A DNA stretch of 49,560 nt from Flammeovirgaceae bacterium (GTDB lineage: Bacteria; Bacteroidota; Bacteroidia; Cytophagales; Cyclobacteriaceae): the NCBI GenBank assembly GCA_021298015.1, contig JAJTGY010000031.1, forward strand, positions 1-49,560. The letters run 5' to 3'. Positions 16,505-25,397 of this stretch are shown here, one piece after another. The notes beneath the pieces were generated by a model. That model worked only from the letters and a program-made list of their open reading frames with translations. It was not told the origin of the DNA and did no database searches. The first letter of the stretch is position 1, and each line of letters starts with the position of its first letter. Position numbers and translations under genes: made by a program.

Positions 16505-17346
16505 GACAATTGATGGATAAGTTTTATGCATTCCATGGCCGGCTTCACATCGTGCACGCGCAGAATTTTCGCGCCCTTAAGCAAGGCTACGGCATTCAAG
16601 GCAGTGGTACCCGACAGGGCTCCGGCCGGATCGGTGCCCAACGTACGCCAAATCATCGACTTGCGCGACAGCCCAACCAGCAAAGGCTTGCCGAAGATGT
16701 GGAAGGCCGTTAAGCGGTTCAGCAACTCAAAGTTCTGGGCTACTGTTTTGGCGAACCCGAAACCCGGATCGATGATGACATCGTGAACTCCCATTTGTTG
16801 TAGCTGGGCTACACGCGGATGTAACTCATCGATTACCTCGCGCGTGACATCCGTGTATTCCGTACGCGAGTTCATGGTTTGGGGCGTGCCCCGCATGTGC
16901 ATCAAGATATACGGTACGCGAAGACGCGCCACGGTGGTCAACATGGCTGCATCCAGCGTTCCACCGGAAACATCATTGATCAAGCCGGCCCCCGCGGTTA
17001 CGCAACGCTCGGCAACCTGGGCGCGAAACGTATCGATTGAAAGACTAGCCTCCGGAAAATGCCGGGTGAGGGTCTCTATGGCCGGTAGCACCCGGTCAAG
17101 CTCTTCTTCAACGGAGACGTCCGTTGCACCGGGCCGCGTAGAGTACCCGCCCATATCTAAAAAAGTAGCGCCTTCCGCCAGCATTTGGCCTGCCGTGTCC
17201 TGTATTTTTTGAAATTCAATGCGACTGCCCGAGTAAAAGCTGTCGGGTGTGATGTTCAAAATGCCCATGACAACCGGCCGTTGGAGATCAACCAGCTTGC
17301 CACGAACGGTAAGTGTAACGTTGGATGAAAAAATGGTATTTTGCAC
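16501..17346 (-). CDS. folP: Dihydropteroate synthase
   Basis: A 281-residue TIM-barrel enzyme. Motifs in order: MGILNITPDSFYSG, DMGGYSTRPGA, LSIDTF, LINDVSGG, LMHMRGTP, DPGFGFAKT and LLVGLSRKSM. It joins p-aminobenzoate to dihydropterin pyrophosphate in folate synthesis. The only plausible start is GTG 17346, which leaves 5 nt to the divergent DUF1599 start at 17352, so the promoters of both genes must lie inside each other's coding region or directly at the starts. Followed by a coupled S9 peptidase and then cdaA. Confidence 0.96.
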   Translation of the reverse strand: MQNTIFSSNVTLTVRGKLVDLQRPVVMGILNITPDSFYSGSRIEFQKIQDTAGQMLAEGATFLDMGGYSTRPGATDVSVEEELDRVLPAIETLTRHFPEASLSIDTFRAQVAERCVTAGAGLINDVSGGTLDAAMLTTVARLRVPYILMHMRGTPQTMNSRTEYTDVTREVIDELHPRVAQLQQMGVHDVIIDPGFGFAKTVAQNFELLNRLTAFHIFGKPLLVGLSRKSMIWRTLGTDPAGALSGTTALNAVALLKGAKILRVHDVKPAMECIKLIHQLS

Positions 17347-17351
17347 GCCTT

Positions 17352-17897
17352 ATGATGGAGAAAACGCTGGCCGAATATAGAGAGGTGATGCGCACCTGCC
17401 AAACCTTATTTGCCAACAAAACGCGCGACTACGGAACTGCCTGGCGCGTGCTGCGCTTGTCCTCCATCACCGATCAGATTTTTATTAAAGCGCAGCGCAT
17501 TCGCAGCATTCAGGAGAAAGGCGTTCAGAAGGTGGCCGATCCGGTAAAAGATGAGTTTATCGGCATCATCAACTACTGCCTGATTGCCCTCATCCAGATC
17601 AAACTGGAGGGTAAGACCACGCTGGAGATGACCTATGAGGAGCTGAAACCCCTGTATGAGCAAGCCGTTGACGAAACCATCGCGCTGCTGCAAAATAAGA
17701 ATCACGACTATGGCGAAGCGTGGCGCGACATGCGGGTGAGCTCCATTACGGACATCATCTTAATGAAGTTGTTGCGCGTGAAACAAATTGAAAATAATGA
17801 AGGCAAAACACTGGTGAGTGAAGGCGTGAAAGCTAATTATCAGGATATGATTAACTACGCGGTGTTTGCCATGATTAAATTGAACGAGAAGGGATGA
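17352..17897 (+). CDS. DUF1599 domain protein with internal duplication
   Basis: A 181-residue protein made of two similar halves. NKTRDYGTAWRVLRLSSITD (residues about 22-41) and NKNHDYGEAWRDMRVSSITD (about 114-133) are clearly duplicated, each followed by a helix rich in Lys/Arg and a YxxMINY/FIGIINY-type segment. DUF1599 has no assigned function. Start at the ATG pair 17352/17355. The stop overlaps the next gene by ATGA. TATTTTG just upstream (within folP) could be part of its promoter. Confidence 0.88.
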   Translation: MMEKTLAEYREVMRTCQTLFANKTRDYGTAWRVLRLSSITDQIFIKAQRIRSIQEKGVQKVADPVKDEFIGIINYCLIALIQIKLEGKTTLEMTYEELKPLYEQAVDETIALLQNKNHDYGEAWRDMRVSSITDIILMKLLRVKQIENNEGKTLVSEGVKANYQDMINYAVFAMIKLNEKG

Positions 17898-19006
17898 AAA
17901 AATTCGTTGATCCGATTGCCCGTGTATTGATTGGCGGGCTATTCATTTTCTCAGGCCTGATCAAGCTGAACGATCCGGTAGGTACGCAGATCAAGATGGA
18001 GGAGTACTTTGAGGTATTTGCTCAGGACTTTGGGAACCTGTTTCATTACTTCATACCGGCTGCGCTGCCGATCGGGCTCGTGTTGATTGTCCTGGAGATT
18101 GTGTTGGGCGTGGCCGTGTTGTTGTTCTACCGCATGCGCATCACCCTGTGGGTGATGCTGTTGCTGCTGGTGTTTTTCACCTTCCTGACTTTCTACTCGG
18201 CTTACTTTAACAAAGTGACCGATTGCGGATGTTTTGGAGATGCCATCAAGTTGACGCCCTGGGAGTCGTTTTACAAAGATGTCTTTCTCATGGTTTTTGT
18301 GCTGCACCTGTTCTGGTACCGGGGTAGCTATAAGCCGGCAGTTTCGGAGCGCACCGGCTATTCGGTAACAGTGGCTACCGCGTTGATCAGTCTCTTCCTG
18401 GGCATCTATGCCATTTGGCACTTGCCCTTTATCGATTTCAGGGCTTACCGCGTGGGGAATAACATTCCAGCCCAGATGCAGCCCGCAGAGCAGCCCATTA
18501 TTGAGTATGTTTTTGAGAAAGCGGGTCAAGAAGTGACGTCCGCCAGTTTTATTACCGACAGCACGTACCGGTACAAGTCCAGCCGTGTGGTGAACGAAGA
18601 TCGCGTTCGCCCCAAGATCACCGACTATGCCGTGTCAGATGAAAACGGTGGCGACATCACGCAGGCAACCTTTGAAGGCAACAAGCTGTTGTTGGTCATG
18701 TACGACATCACGAAAACCTCGGTGGCCCATATCGATGAAATCCGGGAGTTAACCAAAGCCCTTGATGGCCAGGTGGACTGCCTCATTCTGACCTCTTCCT
18801 CGGCTGCACAAGTAGATGAATTTCGCCATACCCACCAGTTGGCCGTACCCTTTGCGTTTGCCGATGCCACTGTCCTAAAAACCATTATCCGGTCGAACCC
18901 GGGCCTGGCGTTGTGGAAGAATGGTACGGTGCTGGCGAATTGGCATCATAATGACACTCCGGGTAAAGCCGAGGTATTGGAGCGGCTGGTGCAGTCGACA
19001 CACTAA
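17894..19006 (+). CDS. BT_3928-like DoxX/MauE-type membrane protein with thioredoxin-like tail
   Basis: A 370-residue protein. The N-terminal half has about five membrane helices with DoxX-like features (VLIGGLFIFSGLIKLNDP) and a conserved DCGCFGD motif. The C-terminal 130 residues resemble a thioredoxin-fold domain (KLLLVMYDITKT, then PFAFADATVLKTIIRSNPGLALWKNG), but the CxxC site is absent. Redox partner or respiratory role is an inference. Translationally coupled to the DUF1599 gene, a common Bacteroidota pairing. Confidence 0.82.
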   Translation: MKKFVDPIARVLIGGLFIFSGLIKLNDPVGTQIKMEEYFEVFAQDFGNLFHYFIPAALPIGLVLIVLEIVLGVAVLLFYRMRITLWVMLLLLVFFTFLTFYSAYFNKVTDCGCFGDAIKLTPWESFYKDVFLMVFVLHLFWYRGSYKPAVSERTGYSVTVATALISLFLGIYAIWHLPFIDFRAYRVGNNIPAQMQPAEQPIIEYVFEKAGQEVTSASFITDSTYRYKSSRVVNEDRVRPKITDYAVSDENGGDITQATFEGNKLLLVMYDITKTSVAHIDEIRELTKALDGQVDCLILTSSSAAQVDEFRHTHQLAVPFAFADATVLKTIIRSNPGLALWKNGTVLANWHHNDTPGKAEVLERLVQSTH

Positions 19007-19044
19007 TTCGAAAGGGTGATGCACGTTTGGAGGTTTTGCGTGTC

Positions 19045-19548
19045 ATGAAAAAAATATTCCTGATCGGTTTGCCGGGTTCGGGTAAGACTACGCTGGGGCG
19101 GCAATTGGCCGATCACCTGGGGCTGCCGTTTGTCGATCTCGACAAAGAAGTGGAGAAGCACGAGGGAAAGCTGATAAGTGAAATTTTTCAGCAGCAAGGC
19201 GAAAACCATTTTCGATTGGCAGAGAGGAGCGTATTGCGCAACGCTTGTGAACTGCCCACGGGTTTTGTGATGGCGACCGGAGGCGGGGCACCTTGTTTTT
19301 TCGACAACATGCACGTGATGAACGCAGCCGGGGTAACGCTTTTTCTGGATGTGCCCGCGCGCATTATTCGGGAGCGACTAGAGCGCGGCAACCTGAACAA
19401 GCGCCCACTGTTTGCCGGCCTGACACCCGATGCATTAAAAGACAAGATTGAGTTTTTGCGAACGCACCGGCTGCCGTTTTACCGGTTGGCCCGCGTGTCG
19501 GTGACGGATGCACAGGTTACCGCGGCCCAACTGGCCAACCTGGTCTGA
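19045..19548 (+). CDS. aroK: Shikimate kinase
   Basis: A 167-residue P-loop kinase: Walker A GLPGSGKTT, shikimate-binding DLDKEVEKHEG, GGGAP turn, lid NKRPLF, and RLPFYRLA near the C-terminus. It phosphorylates shikimate in the chorismate pathway. Start ATG 19045 (MKKIFLIG) is chosen over an upstream TTG. It ends directly against the convergent porin gene (stop codons adjacent at 19548/19549) with no room for a terminator between them. Confidence 0.96.
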   Translation: MKKIFLIGLPGSGKTTLGRQLADHLGLPFVDLDKEVEKHEGKLISEIFQQQGENHFRLAERSVLRNACELPTGFVMATGGGAPCFFDNMHVMNAAGVTLFLDVPARIIRERLERGNLNKRPLFAGLTPDALKDKIEFLRTHRLPFYRLARVSVTDAQVTAAQLANLV

Positions 19549-21066
19549 TCAAAAGGTATAGCCGACTGTTACCATTACTTGTGTGCCACTCTGGCCAATG
19601 GTTGCCAGTGGATTGGTGGGCAGATTGACCGTATACGGTCGATAACCGAAACTTTGTTGACTGAAGACGGCAGCCAGATCCACATACACCGGAGACGATC
19701 GGTAGCCTATACCACCTGTAAATCCCGTTCTTTTTTGATTGATGCCGTTTTGCTCGTTTCGATACGGGTCAGGCATGTAAAAGTAGCCGGCACGAAACCG
19801 GAATTTTTCGTGGCGGAACTCGCCCCCCGCACGGATGGTAGTGGTCGACTGGTATGCGTTTCTAATATCTTCGTTGTCGGCCGAAAAATCAACGCCCAGC
19901 GTATTGGAACTGTATTTGGCTTTGGCAAAGTTCACCTGCTCAACATCGACCGTCACAAAACCGGACTTGCCAATGAAGAAGCTGCTGCCCACGCGAAGCC
20001 GCCAGGGCGATTGAAGACTATAGTCGGTAAAAATCGGGTCGAGTTCAGAAGATTCATCATTGAGGAAAAGGTTCGGAAGATATTCGAAGTTCTTCCATTG
20101 GCTGAACATGCTGGCATTGTAGTTCTCGCTGAGGGAATACCAGGTAGGTGTGGAAAGGGAAAGGCCAACCTGGATAAAGTCCACCGGCCGGGCAATGGCC
20201 CCGAAATTAATGTTCACTCCGCTGCCGCGGATATCCAGGTTCTCGCGAAGCTCGAAGAAACTGAGGGGTTCGTTCACAAAGTCCTCACGAAAAGTTTTTT
20301 GGCTTTCGTAGGTAAGGGAGACAATGCCAAGCGACCCACCCAGAAACACCCGATCCTTCACGTTCACGCCATACCCGAACGACCATTGATTTTGACCGCC
20401 CTGCGTTTGAATTTCTTCCTCTTGTAATGGAATGCTTAACACATCTGTGAAGTAATCGGTATCGGGTCCGGGGGGGCTCAAGATCGAGGCTTCGCCAATG
20501 AGGTAGTTATCGTATGCCAAACGTGTTAACGAGTTTGAATTGTCGCGCACGCCAGCGGGCACGGGAAAGGAGAACTGGGTTGGCGGCTGGCCCGTGGCAT
20601 CTTCAATGAAGTAGTCAATTAATGAACTATTGGAATTTTGGCCGCTGTATACCATCCGGCTGTTGAAATCATTGAGGCGCGTGAAAGAAACACCGAATGT
20701 TCCGCTAACTACTGCGCCTTGCTTGGATGACGAAAAGGCTAATCCAAAGGAAGGAATGTTAACGCGGGACCGATTGGTTTGCGTCCGATTGTCGAAATAT
20801 TCCGCAGTGTTTTGGGTTGCCAGGGTGCCCAATGTCAGCGCCACTTCTGACCGGTTGTACATGCCGAGGCCGGCCGGATTCGAAGCCGCCAGGCTGATAT
20901 CTCCGCCCAGACTGATCTGTGCACCACCCATGGCCTGAATTCGTGCCGTACCTCCAGGCATGGTGCGGCTAAACAGCAACGCAGTCTCTGCATAACTCTG
21001 TGCGCGAGCCACTTCCCCTACGCACAAAATAATCCCACTGAGCCAGAGGCCCGTAATAATTTTCAT
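19549..21066 (-). CDS. OmpP1/FadL-family outer membrane protein
   Basis: A 505-residue secreted protein with a signal peptide ending near ARAQ. The N-terminus of the mature protein carries the family feature GGTARIQAMGGAQISLGGDISLAASNPAG (given in parts), similar to FadL NPAxxG motifs. Many amphipathic beta strands follow, ending in the aromatic C-terminus VTVGYTF used for barrel assembly. Likely a hydrophobic-compound transporter in the outer membrane. It starts 14 nt after the upstream Gly/Trp-rich gene. Confidence 0.88.
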   Translation of the reverse strand: MKIITGLWLSGIILCVGEVARAQSYAETALLFSRTMPGGTARIQAMGGAQISLGGDISLAASNPAGLGMYNRSEVALTLGTLATQNTAEYFDNRTQTNRSRVNIPSFGLAFSSSKQGAVVSGTFGVSFTRLNDFNSRMVYSGQNSNSSLIDYFIEDATGQPPTQFSFPVPAGVRDNSNSLTRLAYDNYLIGEASILSPPGPDTDYFTDVLSIPLQEEEIQTQGGQNQWSFGYGVNVKDRVFLGGSLGIVSLTYESQKTFREDFVNEPLSFFELRENLDIRGSGVNINFGAIARPVDFIQVGLSLSTPTWYSLSENYNASMFSQWKNFEYLPNLFLNDESSELDPIFTDYSLQSPWRLRVGSSFFIGKSGFVTVDVEQVNFAKAKYSSNTLGVDFSADNEDIRNAYQSTTTIRAGGEFRHEKFRFRAGYFYMPDPYRNEQNGINQKRTGFTGGIGYRSSPVYVDLAAVFSQQSFGYRPYTVNLPTNPLATIGQSGTQVMVTVGYTF

Positions 21067-21080
21067 GAAAAAGGAGTCAA

Positions 21081-22178
21081 TTAGTTGCGGCCCCTTCGTC
21101 CACCGGATGAACCACTGCTGCCTCCGCCCGAGCCGGATGAGCCGCCACTGAAACCGCCACCACGCGAGCCGCCAGAATTGTAACCGCGACTGTTGCTGCC
21201 ACCGTCATAGCTGCTCCGTCCGGAGGAATTCGACCAATAGCTGCGGGAGTTTGACCCGTCCGAGTTGCTCCAATAACTGCGCGTACTATTCGTGTTCGTA
21301 TTCGTAGCATTATTGGTTGAGCGCCAGCTGCGATCGTAGTATTGATTGCTCTCGGTGCGTGTGCGGCCTCCCGAGGTCTCACGACCACCGCGGGTGTAAC
21401 TTATCTGTTGCCCGCGCGAGTTGTCAATTACGGGGTTGGTTACGCTACTACGGTTTTGGCGTCTTCCATTCACGATCGGGTTGTTGTGATCGATGTTATT
21501 GTTAACAATGATCACCGGACGGCCCCAGCCGCCACCCCATCCATTATTCCATCCCCAGGGATTTCCCCAGCTATTCCATCCCCACGGGCTACCCCAGTTG
21601 TTCCATCCCCATCCCATTCCAATGGACATACTCCATCCACTATTCCAACCCCACGGGCTGCCCCAACTGTTCATTCCCCAAGGACTGTTCCATCCGCCCA
21701 TTCCCATGCAGCTAAAGCAACCATTGAAACCCATACCCCAACCGGAATTCCAAGGGCTCATCATCCAGGGGTCGTTCCAGCCCCAACCACCCCAAGGATT
21801 TCCAAGTCCGGAGTTAAATGCCATGGTAGGCATAAAGGTGGCGCTGTTTACAGCAGGGTTAACCTGCGCCAGATTCTGATTGACCCCCTGAGGCGTGTAG
21901 TCAGGAGTAAAATAAGCAGCCTGTGTTGCAGCCGAAGGATCAACTTTAACTTGCGAATTGTACTCCGGGTTAATATTCCGGCCCGAGTAGCTATCGGTAG
22001 GATTTAGTGTTGTCTTAACGTCACTGGCTTCGCGGGCTGCGGTACGCTGCTTATTCCACTGCTCATTTTGAGAGGCAGTAACCAACGCCCGGTCCTTGCT
22101 GCGGAAATACATATCGTCCGTTTCCTGCGCCAGGGCGGTTACGCTACACATTATGCCAACTATCCAAAACGGTTTCAT
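21081..22178 (-). CDS. Secreted low-complexity Gly/Trp/Asn/Ser-rich protein
   Basis: A 365-residue protein with signal peptide [18 protein letters not shown]. The middle (residues about 130-225) is a tandem array of units of the type [15 protein letters not shown], very rich in Trp and Gly. The C-terminal third is rich in Ser, Gly, Asn and Arg ([20 protein letters not shown]). There is one CFSC pair. No catalytic domain is seen. Homologues in databases may carry the misleading label prolyl-tRNA synthetase because of the adjacent divergent proS; nothing in this sequence supports that. Probably a surface or matrix-associated polymer. Likely co-transcribed with the FadL gene. Confidence 0.75.
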   Translation of the reverse strand: MKPFWIVGIMCSVTALAQETDDMYFRSKDRALVTASQNEQWNKQRTAAREASDVKTTLNPTDSYSGRNINPEYNSQVKVDPSAATQAAYFTPDYTPQGVNQNLAQVNPAVNSATFMPTMAFNSGLGNPWGGWGWNDPWMMSPWNSGWGMGFNGCFSCMGMGGWNSPWGMNSWGSPWGWNSGWSMSIGMGWGWNNWGSPWGWNSWGNPWGWNNGWGGGWGRPVIIVNNNIDHNNPIVNGRRQNRSSVTNPVIDNSRGQQISYTRGGRETSGGRTRTESNQYYDRSWRSTNNATNTNTNSTRSYWSNSDGSNSRSYWSNSSGRSSYDGGSNSRGYNSGGSRGGGFSGGSSGSGGGSSGSSGGRRGRN

Positions 22179-22415
22179 ATGGTTGGGTTGCTTGTTTGTA
22201 ATTATAAAAACGCAAAAACAGTGTTTTTTGATCTGATTACCTTACAATTTTACACCTTAAACAGGTCAAAATCCAGCCCTTTGGTGGTGGTAGTTTTGCC
22301 ACACGGCAAAAGGTGGTCACTTCGGGCTGCCCGGATAGAATTTCATCTGGATTATCCATTTTCCCGTCCGAACGGCCTTTGCCCGCTATATTTGCGGCCT
22401 GTTTTAGCACATTTT
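22179..22415. promoter_or_regulatory. Divergent intergenic region with proS promoter and a hairpin
   Basis: TATATTTG (22387-22394) matches TAnnTTTG and lies 21 nt ahead of the proS ATG; TTTT at about 22359-22362 could serve as the -33 element. A 7-bp hairpin TTTTGCC/GGCAAAA with loop ACAC stands at 22294-22311. No gene is seen in the stretch. Confidence 0.6.
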
Positions 22416-23894
22416 ATGGGTAAGGAAATTACAAGCCGCGCGGAAGATTATTCGCAATGGTATCTGGATTTGGTTAAAAAGGCCGATTTAGCAGAAAATT
22501 CGGATGTGCGGGGCTGCATGGTGATTAAGCCGTACGGCTACAGCGTTTGGGAAAAAATGCAGCAAGGTCTTGACCAGATGTTTAAAGACACGGGCCATAC
22601 CAACGCCTACTTTCCCCTTTTTGTGCCCAAGAGCATGTTTGAGGCCGAAGAGAAAAACGCAGAAGGTTTTGCCAAGGAGTGCGCCATCGTTACACACTAT
22701 CGTCTGAAAAGTGATCCGGCCCAAAAAGGAAAACTGATGGTTGATCCGGAGGCGCGGTTGGAAGAGGAGTTGGTGGTGCGCCCCACCAGTGAGGCCATCA
22801 TCTGGAGCACGTATAAGAAATGGATCCAATCGTACCGCGACTTACCCATTCTGATCAATCAGTGGGCCAACGTGGTGCGTTGGGAAATGCGCACCCGGTT
22901 GTTTTTACGTACGGCAGAATTCCTTTGGCAGGAAGGTCATACGGCCCATGCCACGCGAGCTGAAGCCGTGGCCGAAACGGAGCAGATGCTCCATGTTTAT
23001 GCTGACTTTGCTGAAAACTTCATGGCGCTTCCGGTGTACAAAGGCCGGAAGTCGGAAAGCGAGCGGTTCCCCGGAGCGGTAGACACCTATTGCATTGAGG
23101 CCATGATGCAGGATGGCAAGGCTCTGCAAGCCGGCACATCCCATTTTCTTGGTCAGAATTTTGCCGATGCGTTCGATGTGCAGTTCACCAGTAAAGAAGG
23201 CAAACTGGAGAAAGTATGGGGAACATCCTGGGGCGTGAGCACCCGGTTAATGGGGGCGTTGATCATGGCGCACTCGGATGATGACGGGCTTATTCTTCCT
23301 CCCAAACTGGCGCCAATTCACGTGGTGATTGTGCCAATCTTCAAAAATGAAGAGGAACTGGCCAGGATTTCGGAAAAAGTGAATGGCCTGGTAAAAGACC
23401 TTCGGGCGCGCGGCTTGTCGGTTAAGTTTGACAACCGCGACACCCATAAGCCTGGGTTTAAGTTTGCCGAGTACGAAATGCGCGGTGTTCCGGTTCGCCT
23501 GGCTATCGGCCCGCGCGATTTAGAAAATGGCACGGTGGAGATGGCCCGCAGGGATACGAAAGAGAAAAAGGTGGTGAAGCTGGGCGATGTCGCAGCCCTG
23601 ATTCGTCCGCTGCTGGATGAAATTCAGCAGAACATGTACCAGCGGGCCCTCAATTTCCGCAACGAGATGACAACCCGGGTTGACAGCTACGAGCAGATGA
23701 AGCACGTACTGGACACCAAAGGTGGTTTTGTGCTGGCACACTGGGATGGTACGGCCCAAACCGAGGCGGCCATCAAGGAAGAAACGAAGGCGACCATCCG
23801 CTGCATTCCGCTTGATGCGTCCGAAGAAAAGGGTGTTTGTGTGTATTCGGGCCAACCGTCTGTTCAACGTGTGTTGTTTGCCCGGGCGTACTGA
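22416..23894 (+). CDS. proS: Prolyl-tRNA synthetase (type 3, archaeal/eukaryote-like)
   Basis: A 492-residue class II aminoacyl-tRNA synthetase. Motif 2 lies in [20 protein letters not shown] and motif 3 in [18 protein letters not shown]. The anticodon-binding domain follows, then a C-terminal domain with [17 protein letters not shown]. The absence of the bacterial editing insertion and the C-terminal extension mark it as the ProS type 3 found in Bacteroidota. Start ATG 22416 ([16 protein letters not shown]); the frame is open further upstream but the region contains the promoter. Confidence 0.97.
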   Translation: MGKEITSRAEDYSQWYLDLVKKADLAENSDVRGCMVIKPYGYSVWEKMQQGLDQMFKDTGHTNAYFPLFVPKSMFEAEEKNAEGFAKECAIVTHYRLKSDPAQKGKLMVDPEARLEEELVVRPTSEAIIWSTYKKWIQSYRDLPILINQWANVVRWEMRTRLFLRTAEFLWQEGHTAHATRAEAVAETEQMLHVYADFAENFMALPVYKGRKSESERFPGAVDTYCIEAMMQDGKALQAGTSHFLGQNFADAFDVQFTSKEGKLEKVWGTSWGVSTRLMGALIMAHSDDDGLILPPKLAPIHVVIVPIFKNEEELARISEKVNGLVKDLRARGLSVKFDNRDTHKPGFKFAEYEMRGVPVRLAIGPRDLENGTVEMARRDTKEKKVVKLGDVAALIRPLLDEIQQNMYQRALNFRNEMTTRVDSYEQMKHVLDTKGGFVLAHWDGTAQTEAAIKEETKATIRCIPLDASEEKGVCVYSGQPSVQRVLFARAY

Positions 23895-23922
23895 TGGCTA
23901 AAATTGTAGTAGCTTTACCCGA

Positions 23923-24390
23923 ATGGAATGGATGACTGTTGCTTCGCTGATCGGCCTGGGGCTTTTCCTGCTGGTGGTCGAAGTCATTTTTGTGCCCGGC
24001 ACCACGCTGGTGGGGTTGGTTGGTTTTGCTTTTTTGCTCGTAGGCATTGTTCTTAGCTTCAACTACTTCGGCCGCGAAACGGGGTGGCTGGTGCTGGGGG
24101 GCTCAGCGGTGGTGGCCGGAGGTTTGTTTTACCTGGCCTTTCGAACCAACGTGTGGAAGCGCTTTTCGCTCAAGTCGAGTATCAACAGCAAGGTAAACGA
24201 GGTCGATCCGGCCGAAGTGACCACCGGTATGGAGGGCATTGCGCTCTCCGCTTTACGACCGGTCGGGAAAGCGGAGTTGCATCAAAAAATTTATGAAGTA
24301 AAAACGTTGGGCGCCTACCTGGAGACGGGCAGCCGCGTGCGTGTTATTCAGGTGTTACCCAATCAAATTATTGTTGAACCTATTATTTAA
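23923..24390 (+). CDS. NfeD-like membrane protein
   Basis: A 155-residue short NfeD protein: three N-terminal membrane helices (residues about 5-75) and a C-terminal OB-fold domain (TTGMEGIALSALRPVGKAEL ... GSRVRVIQVLPNQIIVEPI). Short NfeD proteins partner with flotillin-like proteins, and floA follows after 9 nt. The proS stop lies 28 nt upstream; a TAGCTTTA -7-like sequence precedes the start. Confidence 0.9.
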   Translation: MEWMTVASLIGLGLFLLVVEVIFVPGTTLVGLVGFAFLLVGIVLSFNYFGRETGWLVLGGSAVVAGGLFYLAFRTNVWKRFSLKSSINSKVNEVDPAEVTTGMEGIALSALRPVGKAELHQKIYEVKTLGAYLETGSRVRVIQVLPNQIIVEPII

Positions 24391-24399
24391 TCAATTGCT

Positions 24400-25380
24400 A
24401 TGGAGAATTTGATGTTCATTTTTATCGTTTTCATCTGCATAATCGGGTTTTTCCTGTTTATGTATTTCGTGCCGGTGGGTTTGTGGATCACCGCGATCTT
24501 TTCGGGAGTAAAAGTTACCATCGGTCAGTTGATTGGTATGCGCTTACGGAAAATTCCACCGAGTGTTATCGTAAACTCATTGATCACCGCTACCAAAGCG
24601 GGCATTTCGCTTACCTCTAGTGATTTGGAGACGCACTACCTGGCAGGCGGTAATGTGCCCAACGTAATCCGGGCGCTTATCTCGGCCGACAAAGCCAATA
24701 TCAGCCTTAGCTTTAAACAAGCAACAGCCATCGACCTTGCGGGTCGCGATGTTTTTGAGGCAGTTCAGATTTCCGTTAATCCGAAGGTGATTAACACACC
24801 AAAAGTAGCAGCTGTGGCGGCCGATGGTATCCAGCTGATTGCCGTAGCGCGTGTAACGGTGCGCGCCAGCCTCGCCCAGTTAGTGGGTGGTGCCGGTGAG
24901 GAAACGATTTTGGCACGTGTCGGTGAAGGTATTGTAACATCAATTGGCTCGGCCGTTTCGCACAAGGAAGTTTTGGCAAACCCCGACAAAATTTCCAAAC
25001 TGGTGCTTTCACGCGGGTTGGATGCTGGCACAGCGTTTGAAATTCTCTCCATTGACATTGCCGATGTAGACGTGGGGGCGAACATCGGGGCCAAGTTACA
25101 AATCGATCAGGCTACGGCTGACTTGAAAGTTGCCGAAGCAAAGGCTGAGGAACGCAGGGCGATGGCTGTGGCGTTGGAACAGGAGATGATCGCCAAGGCC
25201 CAGGAAGCCCGTGCCAATGTAATACAGGCAGAAGCGGAGATTCCAAAAGCCATTGCGCAGGCATTCACCAGCGGCAACCTTGGCGTTATGGACTACTACA
25301 AAATGCGTAACGTTCAGGCCGATACCGAAATGCGCCAATCGATTTCAGGATCGGATCAGGGTACCAACCCTGCCAAATAA
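24400..25380 (+). CDS. floA: Flotillin-like protein FloA (UPF0365)
   Basis: A 326-residue SPFH/flotillin-like protein. One hydrophobic hairpin at residues about 4-35, then the conserved UPF0365 core ([39 protein letters not shown]), a coiled-coil Ala/Glu-rich helix (residues about 230-290) and a short polar tail. FloA organises membrane microdomains. Co-transcribed with nfeD. Transcription probably ends at the hairpin 25402-25426. Confidence 0.95.
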   Translation: MENLMFIFIVFICIIGFFLFMYFVPVGLWITAIFSGVKVTIGQLIGMRLRKIPPSVIVNSLITATKAGISLTSSDLETHYLAGGNVPNVIRALISADKANISLSFKQATAIDLAGRDVFEAVQISVNPKVINTPKVAAVAADGIQLIAVARVTVRASLAQLVGGAGEETILARVGEGIVTSIGSAVSHKEVLANPDKISKLVLSRGLDAGTAFEILSIDIADVDVGANIGAKLQIDQATADLKVAEAKAEERRAMAVALEQEMIAKAQEARANVIQAEAEIPKAIAQAFTSGNLGVMDYYKMRNVQADTEMRQSISGSDQGTNPAK

Positions 25381-25397
25381 CTTTCGCAGATAAGGAT

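Noticed and set aside
21540-21720. Tandem DNA repeats as a possible CRISPR array
   Set aside because: The units are short, imperfect, without unique spacers, and are explained by the codons of the Trp/Gly repeats. No CRISPR or cas gene is seen in the window.
21342-22007. Proline-rich plus-strand frame of 221 codons opposite the Trp/Gly-rich gene
   Set aside because: It mirrors the repetitive codons of the minus-strand gene, which has a signal peptide and a logical start.
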